DNA from: Deltaproteobacteria bacterium RIFOXYA12_FULL_61_11
GTDB lineage: Bacteria > Bdellovibrionota_F > JAHFAK01 > YA12-FULL-61-11
Assembly: GCA_001799195.1 (NCBI GenBank)
Contig: MGSU01000018.1
Location: 1-20,850 of the forward strand
Length of the DNA stretch: 20,850 nucleotides
Direction: 5' to 3'
Shown one piece after another: positions 5,837 to 13,611 of the stretch. Position numbers and translations under genes: made by a program. Each line of letters starts with the position of its first letter. The stretch's first letter is position 1. Under the pieces are notes generated by a model. The model worked only from the letters and a program-made list of their open reading frames with translations, was not told the origin of the DNA and did no database searches.

Positions 5837-7918
5837 ATGGTTCAAGCTGAGCGCAAGGGTTCGAGGCCACTGCTGGCTGTCGTGCTCCTCTGCGGCGTTG
5901 GGCTGGCTTCCTGCAATCCCGCCGAGTTGCCAACCCAAGACCAGATCATCAGCAAGGAAACGTCCTTCCTCATCGCCGCTGAAGCGGGCAACCATCCGGC
6001 TCTGATCGGCGATGGGCTCATCCTCACCCGCAACTTCACCCGGCTGCAGGACGATTATGCGTCCGGGGCTTTGGCTCGTCAGGCCGAGCACATTCCGTAT
6101 CCGGGCAATTACTGGGACTATCAGCACAACGGGATCGCTTGGCGGTGGCAGGATCCGGGTTATCGCCCCAAAGCCTTCGATCCCGAGGCCGAAGTGGCCC
6201 TCGAACGCCGTTCTCCCGCCGAGAAATACGACCTCGCTCACAACCAAGACCTCGAACGCAGGGCTGCCTTGGTCGAACTGCTCGGACTGGAGAGCGAATA
6301 TCTCGCTACCCCGTACCCGGCCGCGTTGTGGGAATACAACCACCATGGTAACGGACTGACCGTCAACCTCTATGGCTTGGCCAACGAAGACCCCGCGGCC
6401 GCGATCGACGGGCGGACGGAGGCCGAGTATTTCCTCGAACATCGCGCTGAAGCTCGCCGACGGATCCCGCTGCTCTACGATCCCGCTACGGTAGGCTCGC
6501 TCGGCGCACCGGCCCAGCGTTACCTAAAGGTGTACTACTACCAGGGAGACAAGGTCCGTACCTTCGAGCTGTATCCCGGGGAGGTCGAGGCCGTCCTCGT
6601 GGAGCTGACCACGCGGGCCATGGTCATCGACGAAGTCCGGTTGGCCGAGTTGGCCTCCGCGCTCGGAGCTTCGGTAGAGCGTTATGCCCTCACCACGAAG
6701 CTGACCCGTCCGGTGATTGGCTGGTATGGGCACTGCAACGGATGGGTGGCGGCTTCCCTCGCCGAAGAAGAACCCCGGCAACGGGTCGAGGTCAACGGGG
6801 TCCCCTTCGAGGTCGGCGACCAGAAGGCCTTGCTCGCCGAGGTCTATTACAGCGCGGGAGCGACCTTTGCCGGCAATCGCAACGACGAGGTCGGCAAACC
6901 GGCGTTGGTCGGTGGCCGTGCCGACAGCGACGAGGAACGCGAAGCCTATGACGAGCGACGCAACCCCGCCTATCAGACCGAGGCCGTGGTCTATCGCGAC
7001 GTCAATCCGGGCACGCTCTACCTGGTCGCCACCAACCTCATCGGTTACCACGGGCTGCCCTTCGCAGGGGATCGCCAGGCCGATCACGAGATCTGGAACC
7101 AACCCTTCTTCGCCTACGAGATCCTGGAACAACGCGAAATTACCAAGGAACGCGCCAACCAGCTCCTCGGCGTCAGGGCCGATGCTCCGTATCCCTACAA
7201 CATCACCAGCACCAGGTATGCCCAGGTGACCATGACCTTGCGGTACACCAACGACTATCAGGTCGCTCCCACGACCACGCCCTATCTGACCCCTGAGGAT
7301 CCTCGACGTCTCTCGGTCAACGACGGTGCCCTCTTCAAACAGAAGACCTATACCTTCCTCCTGGAAATGAATGACGAACTCGAGATCGAGGGCGGTGAAT
7401 GGTTGGGAGCGAGCCGGGACGATCACCCCGACTTCCTGTGGCTGACCAGGCACCACGGGTATGATTACAAAGTGATCAAGAGCGGGAAGTTGTTCGACGC
7501 CGGGGTCCTCGGTTGGGGGTTGCTTAACCTCGACACCACCGTCCAGGACGACTTCAAGACCGTAACCGGCGGCAAGCTCAGTTTCACACGGTTCAACCCG
7601 AAGATGGAGCTCGTCGCCATCACCTTGGAAGACCCCCAGGGGCGGCAATTACTGCGCTTGGCCGACGAGGAATTGGACGGATTGGTCCATTTCCCCTCCA
7701 TGGGCAATCTCTTCCTCCGCACCGGCCGTTTGCGCGAGTTGGTCGGCGACCTCGACGGCGTGGTCTATCGGGTCGAGTTTGGAGCGCGCCACGACCAGAC
7801 CTTCACCTACGCCGGCCATACGTTCGAGTTCGAGGTCCTCGATGAGGACAATCCCTTCATCGAATACAGCCCTCTTCACGACATGCAGCAGAGGAACGAT
7901 CATGCAATCCAAGAGTGA
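5837..7918 (+). CDS. Lipoprotein of the transglutaminase-elicitor (TGase_elicitor) type
   Basis: Probable exported protein-crosslinking or related acyltransferase-fold enzyme, by family resemblance. From ATG 5837 the product is 693 aa with a lipoprotein signal ending in LASC (Cys26). An upstream ATG at 5795 would add 14 residues and is possible. Seen: GWYGHCNGWVAASL (297-310) with Cys300, the only cysteine of the mature chain besides the lipidated one. Then come VEVNGVPFEVGDQKALL, a DVNPG motif (388-392) and HEIWNQPFFAYEI (417-429). The order Cys box, ND/NPG box, WNQP box is that of the Phytophthora/Vibrio transglutaminase fold as I recall it. In that family a His follows the NPG motif by a few residues. 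Here the segment reads NPGTLYLV with Tyr395, so the catalytic His may be replaced or elsewhere. The C-terminal third (about 430-693) is beta-rich and unassigned. The 3' end overlaps the S41 gene. Confidence 0.72.
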   Translation: MVQAERKGSRPLLAVVLLCGVGLASCNPAELPTQDQIISKETSFLIAAEAGNHPALIGDGLILTRNFTRLQDDYASGALARQAEHIPYPGNYWDYQHNGIAWRWQDPGYRPKAFDPEAEVALERRSPAEKYDLAHNQDLERRAALVELLGLESEYLATPYPAALWEYNHHGNGLTVNLYGLANEDPAAAIDGRTEAEYFLEHRAEARRRIPLLYDPATVGSLGAPAQRYLKVYYYQGDKVRTFELYPGEVEAVLVELTTRAMVIDEVRLAELASALGASVERYALTTKLTRPVIGWYGHCNGWVAASLAEEEPRQRVEVNGVPFEVGDQKALLAEVYYSAGATFAGNRNDEVGKPALVGGRADSDEEREAYDERRNPAYQTEAVVYRDVNPGTLYLVATNLIGYHGLPFAGDRQADHEIWNQPFFAYEILEQREITKERANQLLGVRADAPYPYNITSTRYAQVTMTLRYTNDYQVAPTTTPYLTPEDPRRLSVNDGALFKQKTYTFLLEMNDELEIEGGEWLGASRDDHPDFLWLTRHHGYDYKVIKSGKLFDAGVLGWGLLNLDTTVQDDFKTVTGGKLSFTRFNPKMELVAITLEDPQGRQLLRLADEELDGLVHFPSMGNLFLRTGRLRELVGDLDGVVYRVEFGARHDQTFTYAGHTFEFEVLDEDNPFIEYSPLHDMQQRNDHAIQE

Positions 7919-9527
7919 CCGTCGGTTCCCCCGAACAGCGATGCTCGTTCTCGCGTTCGCCCTGGTCCGCCCCACTGCCGGAGCGACCGAAGAGGGTTTG
8001 ACCTGCACCGATTTCTGGACCATCGCCGGCTTTGCCCTTGAGCAACACCGGGTCGACTATGCCAATACTGCCCAGGTCAAGCGCCTCTACACGGCGGCCA
8101 AACGCCGCGCCCTGCAGGCAGTCGGAGCGGCCGAGGTGTTGTCCAAGAAAGAGCTCGAAACCCTCGTCGGAAGTACCGACACCTCTGAAGAGGCCAAGCA
8201 GTGCGTCCGCTTCGAGGACATGCGAGGCCGCCTCGAGGCCGCCGGAGCGACGGTCGACCTCGAGGCCCTGCTCTCCGGAGCCCTCGATGGGTGGTTGTTG
8301 GCCATGGATCCGCATTCCGAGTATTTCGATCGTCAAGAATACAAGAAATACAAGGATGGCATGGAAGGCAAGGCGGTCAGCATCGGGATCACCAAGGCCG
8401 AGACCCATGAGCGGGGTATCATCGTGCAGGCCACGCAGTCCGGCACCTCGGCCGCGGAATTGCTCCGCATCGGCGATATCGTGTTCCGAGCTGACGGCAA
8501 AGAGCTGCGCGGCATGGGCGTCGCCGAGATCAAACGCTTGCTCGAGAACGGAAACGAAGGTTCGAAGGTCGTCCTCACGGTACGTCGGGACAACAGGACT
8601 CTGGAAGTGGCCCTAACCCGTGAAGCGGTCGAGGTCGATTACATCTCCACCCACCGTATCCCGGGCATGGAGGAGATCTGTTATCTGCAACTCAAGAAAT
8701 TCGCCCTCAAGACCTCCAACAGGTTCCGTCGCGCCTTTCAGGCCATGAACGAGACCCGGTCCTGCAAGGCCTTGATCGTCGACCTCACCTACAATGGTGG
8801 CGGTCGTGGGTCCGAGGAGGTCGGCATCGCCGGCCAGCTCGTCAAAGGCCCCTTCGCCGGCCACGTTTCCTACCGCAACGAATTGTCGCACATGCCTTTC
8901 GACCAAGCCGAACCGATCACCGAGGTTCCGGTGGTGGTCATGGTCAACGGTTTCAGTGCCAGCGCCTCGGAGATGTTCGCCGCGACCATGCACGACTACC
9001 AGAGGGCCCTCTTGGTCGGTAACACCACCTTCGGCAAGGGGACCGGGCAAACCCCCTACACTCCCGAGATGTTACAGGAGATCCTGCACATCGAGGTACC
9101 GGGCATGGTCAAGATAACCCGGCAGTATTTCCATGGACCTGCCGGAGACACCCCGCAGGGCAAAGGAGTTGCTCCACACCTCGTCTACCGCAGCGTCGAG
9201 GAAGAACGTCGGCGTCAGGAGCGCATCGCCAAGGCCAAGGCCGCGGGGGTCAAACCGGTCCTGGCAGAGAAGGACTACGAAGGAGCCTTGCCGCCCAACA
9301 GCATTACCGTCGAGGGTTTCAGCGCCAAGAACGATCTCTCGAAGGTCATCGAGCATCTCGGTAAAGGTGGGAGCGACAACGACTGGGGCTTCGGAGAGGA
9401 CGGTGGCGTTGACCGCCAATTCGCCAAGAAGTTCCCTGAGGTTGCCAATGCAGCCACGATCGCGCGGGGATATGCCCGGCTTTGCCCGACCTACACGACC
9501 TGCTCCTTCGACAATAACTGGTGGTGA
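7902..9527 (+). CDS. S41-family C-terminal processing protease with PDZ domain
   Basis: Serine/lysine-dyad protease that cleaves proteins near their C-terminus in the cell envelope. ATG 7902 is preceded by an AGAGGA-like ribosome site and begins a signal peptide (hydrophobic 13-27). It overlaps the upstream lipoprotein gene by 17 bp, so the two are probably translated together. The 541 aa hold an S41 N-terminal helical region with MDPHSEYF (135-142), a PDZ domain (about 153-240) and the peptidase core with VNGFSASASEMFA (348-360, nucleophile probably Ser354). GNTTFGKGTGQT (373-384) carries general-base Lys379. The beta-strand stretch before the C-terminal part ends in QGKGVAPH. After the core is a roughly 110-residue extension that finishes with two cysteines (CPTYTTCSF) and WW. 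The dyad is intact. The physiological substrate is unknown; the neighbouring lipoprotein is a candidate partner. Confidence 0.93.
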   Translation: MQSKSDRRFPRTAMLVLAFALVRPTAGATEEGLTCTDFWTIAGFALEQHRVDYANTAQVKRLYTAAKRRALQAVGAAEVLSKKELETLVGSTDTSEEAKQCVRFEDMRGRLEAAGATVDLEALLSGALDGWLLAMDPHSEYFDRQEYKKYKDGMEGKAVSIGITKAETHERGIIVQATQSGTSAAELLRIGDIVFRADGKELRGMGVAEIKRLLENGNEGSKVVLTVRRDNRTLEVALTREAVEVDYISTHRIPGMEEICYLQLKKFALKTSNRFRRAFQAMNETRSCKALIVDLTYNGGGRGSEEVGIAGQLVKGPFAGHVSYRNELSHMPFDQAEPITEVPVVVMVNGFSASASEMFAATMHDYQRALLVGNTTFGKGTGQTPYTPEMLQEILHIEVPGMVKITRQYFHGPAGDTPQGKGVAPHLVYRSVEEERRRQERIAKAKAAGVKPVLAEKDYEGALPPNSITVEGFSAKNDLSKVIEHLGKGGSDNDWGFGEDGGVDRQFAKKFPEVANAATIARGYARLCPTYTTCSFDNNWW

Positions 9528-9614
9528 GCTTTCGTCCCCTTTTTTCTCCTCGAGCAGGATACTTCTCAAGCTTCGACCTCGAACAGCCGATCAGATTGGT
9601 GGAGGGGGTAGTCG

Positions 9615-9633
9615 CGGACCCCTATGAGGTCCG
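9615..9633. other. Inverted repeat between the S41 and HDOD genes
   Basis: CGGACC (9615-9620) and GGTCCG (9628-9633) form a perfect 6-bp stem around a 7-nt loop, 79 bp before the HDOD start. No T-run follows on either strand, so it is not a typical intrinsic terminator. It could be an operator or chance. Nothing else is recognisable in the 184-bp gap 9528-9711. Confidence 0.25.
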
Positions 9634-9711
9634 TCCGATCGATAGATGTAGTACAGATCGGCAAACCCCCTCGTTCCCTCAGATCCACCGTGTACCGGAG
9701 GTTCATGGTCC

Positions 9712-10560
9712 ATGCTCCATCGCCGAGGCACGATCCTCGCGGCAGCGGCAAAGCTCGAGGTAGTGCAGTTCTTGCCCGAGACCGCGGCCGCCTGTATCGA
9801 GGCGATCGACGAAGAGCGGAACCTGAGCCAAGTAGTGGCCTTGGTCGAAACCGATCCAGCTTTGACTGCTAATCTGCTAAAATGTGCAAATTCAATATAT
9901 TATACACCATTTCTTGGCAGGGCGGTGGGTACGGTGCGGGAAGCCTTGATCCGGTTGGGGTTGGTAGAATGTAAGAAGCTGGTCATCGCCCTTGGGGTTG
10001 TCCGCACGCTGCGAGGTCGGGGGTATGCGAACTGGCCACCCGGTTTCTGGGAGCATTCGATGGCCGTCGCAGGAATGACCATCCGGTTGATGCAGCGGCG
10101 CAGAGGAGCGGGTCTCGACCGACACGACCTCAGCCGGATCTATACCGCGTCTCTGCTGCATGACCTGGGAATCCTCGTTCTGGTCCAGGTTTCCCCGATC
10201 GGGTATCGGGAGGTGGTACAGCAACTGGGCGTCAGAGCAAGAGTTGCAGTCTGTGACGTCGAGGAAGAAGTGCTTGGGGTACGGCACACGGAGGTAGGGG
10301 CATTGGTGGCCATGCATTGGAAGCTGCCCCCCTTATTCGAACATCTGCTCGGGGATCATCATCGAGAGGCAGTCGATTTCAATGACCTGCCCTTGTCTGC
10401 TTTGTATTTGGCCGACCAATTGTCGTTGCGGATCGCCGAGGATCAGGCCGGTCCGATGCTGGCGCCGGTACCGGGACACAGAACCCTGCCTTCGAACGAA
10501 CGGGCCCTCTTGGCCGAGGAACTGGGGCGGTCCAATCAAATCGTGAGCCTCGTCGCCTGA
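9712..10560 (+). CDS. HDOD-domain signalling protein
   Basis: HDOD proteins are non-nucleotide-hydrolysing relatives of HD phosphohydrolases that act as signalling or scaffold proteins. The 282 aa are essentially one HDOD domain. Seen: the N-terminal motif DPALTANLLKCANSIYY (48-64), WEHS (113-116), LLHDLG (148-153) and RHTEVGALVAMHW (191-203). The HD pair is present here, unlike many HDOD members. ATG 9712 follows GGAGG (9697-9701) by 10 nt. There is no attached receiver or output domain, so it must work through partners. The codons for the NLLKCANSIYYTPF segment (about 9868-9912) are strikingly AT-rich against the rest of the gene. It stands alone between the protease gene and coaD. Confidence 0.88.
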   Translation: MLHRRGTILAAAAKLEVVQFLPETAAACIEAIDEERNLSQVVALVETDPALTANLLKCANSIYYTPFLGRAVGTVREALIRLGLVECKKLVIALGVVRTLRGRGYANWPPGFWEHSMAVAGMTIRLMQRRRGAGLDRHDLSRIYTASLLHDLGILVLVQVSPIGYREVVQQLGVRARVAVCDVEEEVLGVRHTEVGALVAMHWKLPPLFEHLLGDHHREAVDFNDLPLSALYLADQLSLRIAEDQAGPMLAPVPGHRTLPSNERALLAEELGRSNQIVSLVA

Positions 10561-10612
10561 CACCTGAAATCCCCCCATTTACTGAAGGCTTACCGATAGT
10601 GCGCGTTTTCTG

Positions 10613-10618
10613 TTGACA
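10613..10618 (+). promoter_or_regulatory. Perfect -35 hexamer upstream of coaD, no good -10
   Basis: TTGACA at 10613-10618 matches the -35 consensus exactly, but the spacing-appropriate segment near 10636-10641 (CCATCC) is a poor -10. It may be part of an alternative-sigma promoter or chance. Confidence 0.2.
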
Positions 10619-10710
10619 ACAATGGCGGGCTTCCACCATCCTCTGCCCGAGTGCCCGGTGGATGAAAGCCTAGCTATGGGAACCTTGACCATGCGAGCGT
10701 TGCAAGGGTG

Positions 10711-11244
10711 ATGGAACGATCCGCCATCTATGCCGGTTCGTTCGACCCCGTGACGCTGGGGCACGTGGATGTCGTCGAACGTGCCTCCCGACTCTTCAGC
10801 ACGATCACTATTGCCGTGGCCGATAACTCGGCCAAGACCTCCATCTTCAGCCCTTCGGAGCGTCTCGCTCAACTCGAGCGTTGTTTTGCCGAACGTGCCA
10901 ACATCAAGGTTATGCAATTCGAGGGGTTGGTCGTAGAGTGCGCCCGACGTCTCGGAGCTTCCATCCTGATCCGGGGGATCCGAACCGTCTCCGATTTCGA
11001 GTACGAACTGCGCATGGCTCAAGCCAATAGCCAGCTCGCCCGGGAAATAGAGACCGTGTTCATGACCACCCGTCCTCAGTACGCCTTCATCAGTTCCACG
11101 CTTGTCCGGGAAATCGTCACGCTTGGCGGGGATGTGTCGGGCATGGTCCCGGCCACGATCGTCGGGGAACTGTTGCAACGCCTTGCCCCGAAAGGGAAGG
11201 ATCCTTGCGGGTGCTATCCTACTGTCCGGGAGACCTCACGATGA
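10711..11244 (+). CDS. coaD: Phosphopantetheine adenylyltransferase
   Basis: Transfers AMP from ATP to 4'-phosphopantetheine to make dephospho-CoA, the penultimate CoA step, in the cytoplasm. Seen: GSFDPVTLGH (9-18) with the T/HxGH nucleotidyl-transfer motif, ILIRGIRTVSDFEYELRMAQ (85-104), and ISSTLVREI (127-135), the conserved SS-x-LVRE helix start. ATG 10711 fits the canonical N-terminus. The GTG one codon earlier adds only Met. The product is 177 aa, about 15 longer than usual, because a Cys-containing tail (about 160-177) follows the normal end. The stop overlaps the next gene by 4 bp. An 11-codon upstream ORF (10676-10711) ends in a TGATG overlap with the start. Confidence 0.96.
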   Translation: MERSAIYAGSFDPVTLGHVDVVERASRLFSTITIAVADNSAKTSIFSPSERLAQLERCFAERANIKVMQFEGLVVECARRLGASILIRGIRTVSDFEYELRMAQANSQLAREIETVFMTTRPQYAFISSTLVREIVTLGGDVSGMVPATIVGELLQRLAPKGKDPCGCYPTVRETSR

Positions 11245-11711
11245 GCGAACGCGAAGCCTTGACCCTGCACGTCGGTCGGGAAGAACCCGAGGCCCCTCTA
11301 CCTCCCGACCCACGGGAGGGCCGATCACGGATCCGCCACGGCCGCTTCTTCCTCCGCAAGGTCGATACCATCGCGGGGGCGGCGCTCCTGTTGGCCTTGA
11401 TCGCCTTCATCCTGACCTTGTTCATCACCTTGCCCGGGCATTTCCCGGCCTTCCTCGAACTGCAGGAGAAAGTCGAGGTGTTGTCCTCGCAACTCTCTGT
11501 ACTCAATAAAGATATTATGCTCTTGCACAAAGATCGGCGCGCGCGGGAGCTCGTCGAACTCGGCCAGATGAAACTCCAACTCGATCGTTTCGCCGATGGA
11601 CGCGGGGAAGCCCAACGACAACGGTTCCTCCTCCTGAGCGAGGAAGTGCAATCCTTGATTGACGACCTCTCCCACGAGGCCAAGCCTGCCCGCGGACCCC
11701 TGGACGAATGA
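11241..11711 (+). CDS. Single-pass membrane protein with coiled coil, function unknown
   Basis: I do not recognise this family. The 156-residue product has a polar, proline-rich cytoplasmic N-terminus (1-40) and one transmembrane helix (about 43-66). A heptad-like helix rich in Leu, Glu and Gln (about 70-115) and a second helical segment (120-148) follow. Positive residues before the helix (RHGRFFLRK) suggest an N-in topology with the coil outside. The ATG overlaps the coaD stop (ATGA), and GGGAG lies 8 nt upstream of it. The MFS gene starts 13 bp after its stop. The three genes look co-transcribed. A role as a small partner or scaffold of the MFS protein is possible but unsupported. Confidence 0.8.
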   Translation: MSEREALTLHVGREEPEAPLPPDPREGRSRIRHGRFFLRKVDTIAGAALLLALIAFILTLFITLPGHFPAFLELQEKVEVLSSQLSVLNKDIMLLHKDRRARELVELGQMKLQLDRFADGRGEAQRQRFLLLSEEVQSLIDDLSHEAKPARGPLDE

Positions 11712-11724
11712 GTGGTCGTTACCC

Positions 11725-12924
11725 GTGAGGTTGTTCCGAGGTCGCAATTTCCTGCTCCTCTGGTGCGGGCAACTCGTCTCTCTCCTCGGGGACAGTATCC
11801 ATCACGTCGCGGTAATGTGGTGGGTGTACAATGCGACGGGTTCCTTCAACGCCACCGCGGCGATCATGATCGCCGTCTCCTTGCCCTATGTCCTCTTCGG
11901 ACCCTTCTCCGGAACCCTGGTCGATCGGCTCGATCGGCGCAGCATCCTCGTAGGTTCTGATCTCGCCAGGGGAGGGCTGCTCCTGCTCTTTGCCCTCTTG
12001 GCCTATCGCGGGTTGCTCGACACATGGTCGGTCGTCCTGCTGACCTTCTGCCTCTCCAGTATCGCGACTCTGTTCAACCCGGCCGTGTTCGCGGTCTTGC
12101 CCTCGATCGTGCAGCGCGAGGACCTCGTCGCCGCCAATTCGGTACATGAGTTCTCCATCGAACTCAGCAAGGTGATCGGTCCGGCGATCGGCGGGTTGCT
12201 CATGGCCGCCTACGATCTCCATATGTTGTTCATTATCAATGGGCTGAGTTTTATCCTCTCGGGTATTTCGGAGTGTTTCATCAGGTTGGCGCCTTCCGAG
12301 GCAGAAAGGCACGAGTTCTTCGAGGACATCCGACAGGGGTTCCGATTGTTCCGCGAAGACGGCAGGTTGTTCGAACTGATCCTGTTCTTCGGAGTACTCA
12401 ACCTTTTCACCGTGCCGCTCCTGGTCTTCATTCCCTATTTCGCCAAGGATGTGTACGTTCGCGGCGCAGTAGGCCTCGGCCTGATGGAGAGCGCGATCTC
12501 GATCGGCCTCATGGCCATTGCCGTCACCTTGACCCTATGGCGTCGCGAGAAAGACTTCAAGAAGGTGGTCATCGTGCCCCCATTGATCATCGGCTGCTGT
12601 TATCTGGTGGTCGGTAGGTTACCCGGTTTTTCCTCGACTCTCATCCTCTTGGCCATCATCGGCGCGAGCATCGGCCTGCTGAATATTTCCATGATCGCCT
12701 ATTTCCAACGCATCGTCCCGGCCGCTTTCCTGGGGCGGTTCATGGGGTATCTCAATGTCCTCGTATTCGCCCTCCAACCCTGTTCGTACTTTCTCGCGGG
12801 GTTACTAGGAGGTTGGGTGGGACCCTCGGTCGTCCTCACCTCGTGCGGGGCGCTGATCTGCTTGCTGGGGCTTTTCGCTTGGTGGTTCCCGCGCTTCAAG
12901 GGCCTGGCCGGGCAAACGATCTGA
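11725..12924 (+). CDS. Major facilitator superfamily exporter (MFS_3/EntS-like)
   Basis: Multi-pass inner-membrane transporter, probably a drug or small-metabolite exporter driven by the proton gradient. The product from GTG 11725 is 399 aa, with about 10-12 hydrophobic segments. Its N-terminus (MRLFRGRNFLLLWCGQLVS) fits the family pattern. The first cytoplasmic loop has the MFS signature-like GTLVDRLDRRSIL (63-75). The pattern NPAVFAVLPSIVQREDLVAANS (118-139) is typical of the EntS/MFS_3 group. An in-frame TTG at 11659 would overlap the previous gene by 53 bp and add a non-hydrophobic stretch, so GTG is preferred. The ribosome site is weak. The substrate is unknown. The gene ends 6 bp from the convergent TPR lipoprotein gene, with no clear terminator between. 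Confidence 0.88.
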   Translation: MRLFRGRNFLLLWCGQLVSLLGDSIHHVAVMWWVYNATGSFNATAAIMIAVSLPYVLFGPFSGTLVDRLDRRSILVGSDLARGGLLLLFALLAYRGLLDTWSVVLLTFCLSSIATLFNPAVFAVLPSIVQREDLVAANSVHEFSIELSKVIGPAIGGLLMAAYDLHMLFIINGLSFILSGISECFIRLAPSEAERHEFFEDIRQGFRLFREDGRLFELILFFGVLNLFTVPLLVFIPYFAKDVYVRGAVGLGLMESAISIGLMAIAVTLTLWRREKDFKKVVIVPPLIIGCCYLVVGRLPGFSSTLILLAIIGASIGLLNISMIAYFQRIVPAAFLGRFMGYLNVLVFALQPCSYFLAGLLGGWVGPSVVLTSCGALICLLGLFAWWFPRFKGLAGQTI

Positions 12925-12930
12925 GCCTCT

Positions 12931-13539
12931 TCAGGGTGTTGAGAGACCTTGCTTCTTGCTCAGGGCGTCGAGCCGTTGGCGGGCCAAGGGGAGACCTGGT
13001 TCGAATTCCGTGGCGATGAGGTAGTGTTCCCTGGCGTCTTCGAGGAAGCCCTGTTTTTCCAACGCAATGGCAAGATACAGGTGGAAGAGGCCGTTGTGGG
13101 GATCGTGAGTTAGGGCTTGGTTCAATTTCTCCTGGGCTTCTTGGTGCTTGCCGAGGAAGATGAGGGCTTCGGCGAGGGCATAGCTGAGGTAGGGTCTCGT
13201 GCCGTCATCCTGCGGCCCGAGCAGCTCGACCGCGAGCTCGTACCGATGCTGCAGTTTCGCGAGGAGGCCTTGATAGGTCGTGGCCTGGGAGTCTCCGGGA
13301 TGGCTCGCGAGGTACTTCGTGAGATAGTGATCCGCGCGTTCGAGTTGGTCCATGGTGGGATTGGCCAAGACCAAGCGTTGGGTGTCGGCAAGGAGGAGTT
13401 CCTCGACATAGGGCAAGAGCTCCTTGTCGGGGAGGACTGGGTAGCCGAACAGCGGTTTGGGGCCATGCCGTTCGGCCTCAATGCAGCCGAGCAGGCTCCC
13501 GAGGATGGGCAGGAGGACGAGAGAGCGTTGGAGCGTCAC
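12931..13539 (-). CDS. TPR-repeat lipoprotein
   Basis: Likely an envelope-attached scaffold protein. GTG 13539 has GAGG 7 nt upstream. The 202-aa product starts with a lipoprotein signal ending LLGC (Cys19). After a leader with VEELLLADTQRLVLANP, helical repeats run from about residue 65 to 195. The clearest TPR units are ALAEALIFLGKHQEAQEKLN (121-140) and LYLAIALEKQGFLEDAREHY (153-172). No enzymatic motif is seen. It has its own probable promoter (13575-13602) and is transcribed away from the parvulin-like gene. The partner proteins cannot be inferred. Confidence 0.85.
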   Translation of the reverse strand: MTLQRSLVLLPILGSLLGCIEAERHGPKPLFGYPVLPDKELLPYVEELLLADTQRLVLANPTMDQLERADHYLTKYLASHPGDSQATTYQGLLAKLQHRYELAVELLGPQDDGTRPYLSYALAEALIFLGKHQEAQEKLNQALTHDPHNGLFHLYLAIALEKQGFLEDAREHYLIATEFEPGLPLARQRLDALSKKQGLSTP

Positions 13540-13574
13540 CGCAAGACCTCGACTTGCCTTTTTTCGCGGACTAT

Positions 13575-13602
13575 TTTATAGCATGCTGGAGTTGGATTGC
13601 AA
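13575..13602 (-). promoter_or_regulatory. Probable promoter of the TPR lipoprotein gene
   Basis: On the minus strand, TTGCAA (-35, 13597-13602) and TATAAA (-10, 13575-13580) are spaced 16 nt in a locally AT-rich stretch. The leader would be about 30 nt. The same AT-rich block (13560-13635) also reaches the start of the divergent gene, so it probably drives both directions. Confidence 0.45.
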
Positions 13603-13611
13603 AACTTTGTT

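Noticed and set aside
5171-6442. 423-codon minus-strand frame spanning two genes
   Set aside because: It lies opposite the carboxypeptidase 3' part and the lipoprotein 5' part and crosses their spacer. It has no recognisable motif.
6524-7648. 374-codon minus-strand frame
   Set aside because: Antisense shadow of the transglutaminase-like gene, with repetitive low-complexity composition.
11659-11724. TTG start of the MFS gene
   Set aside because: It would add a polar stretch unlike MFS N-termini and overlap the upstream gene by 53 bp.
12925-12930. Possible bidirectional terminator between convergent MFS and TPR genes
   Set aside because: The gap is 6 bp and no stem followed by T-run is visible around it.
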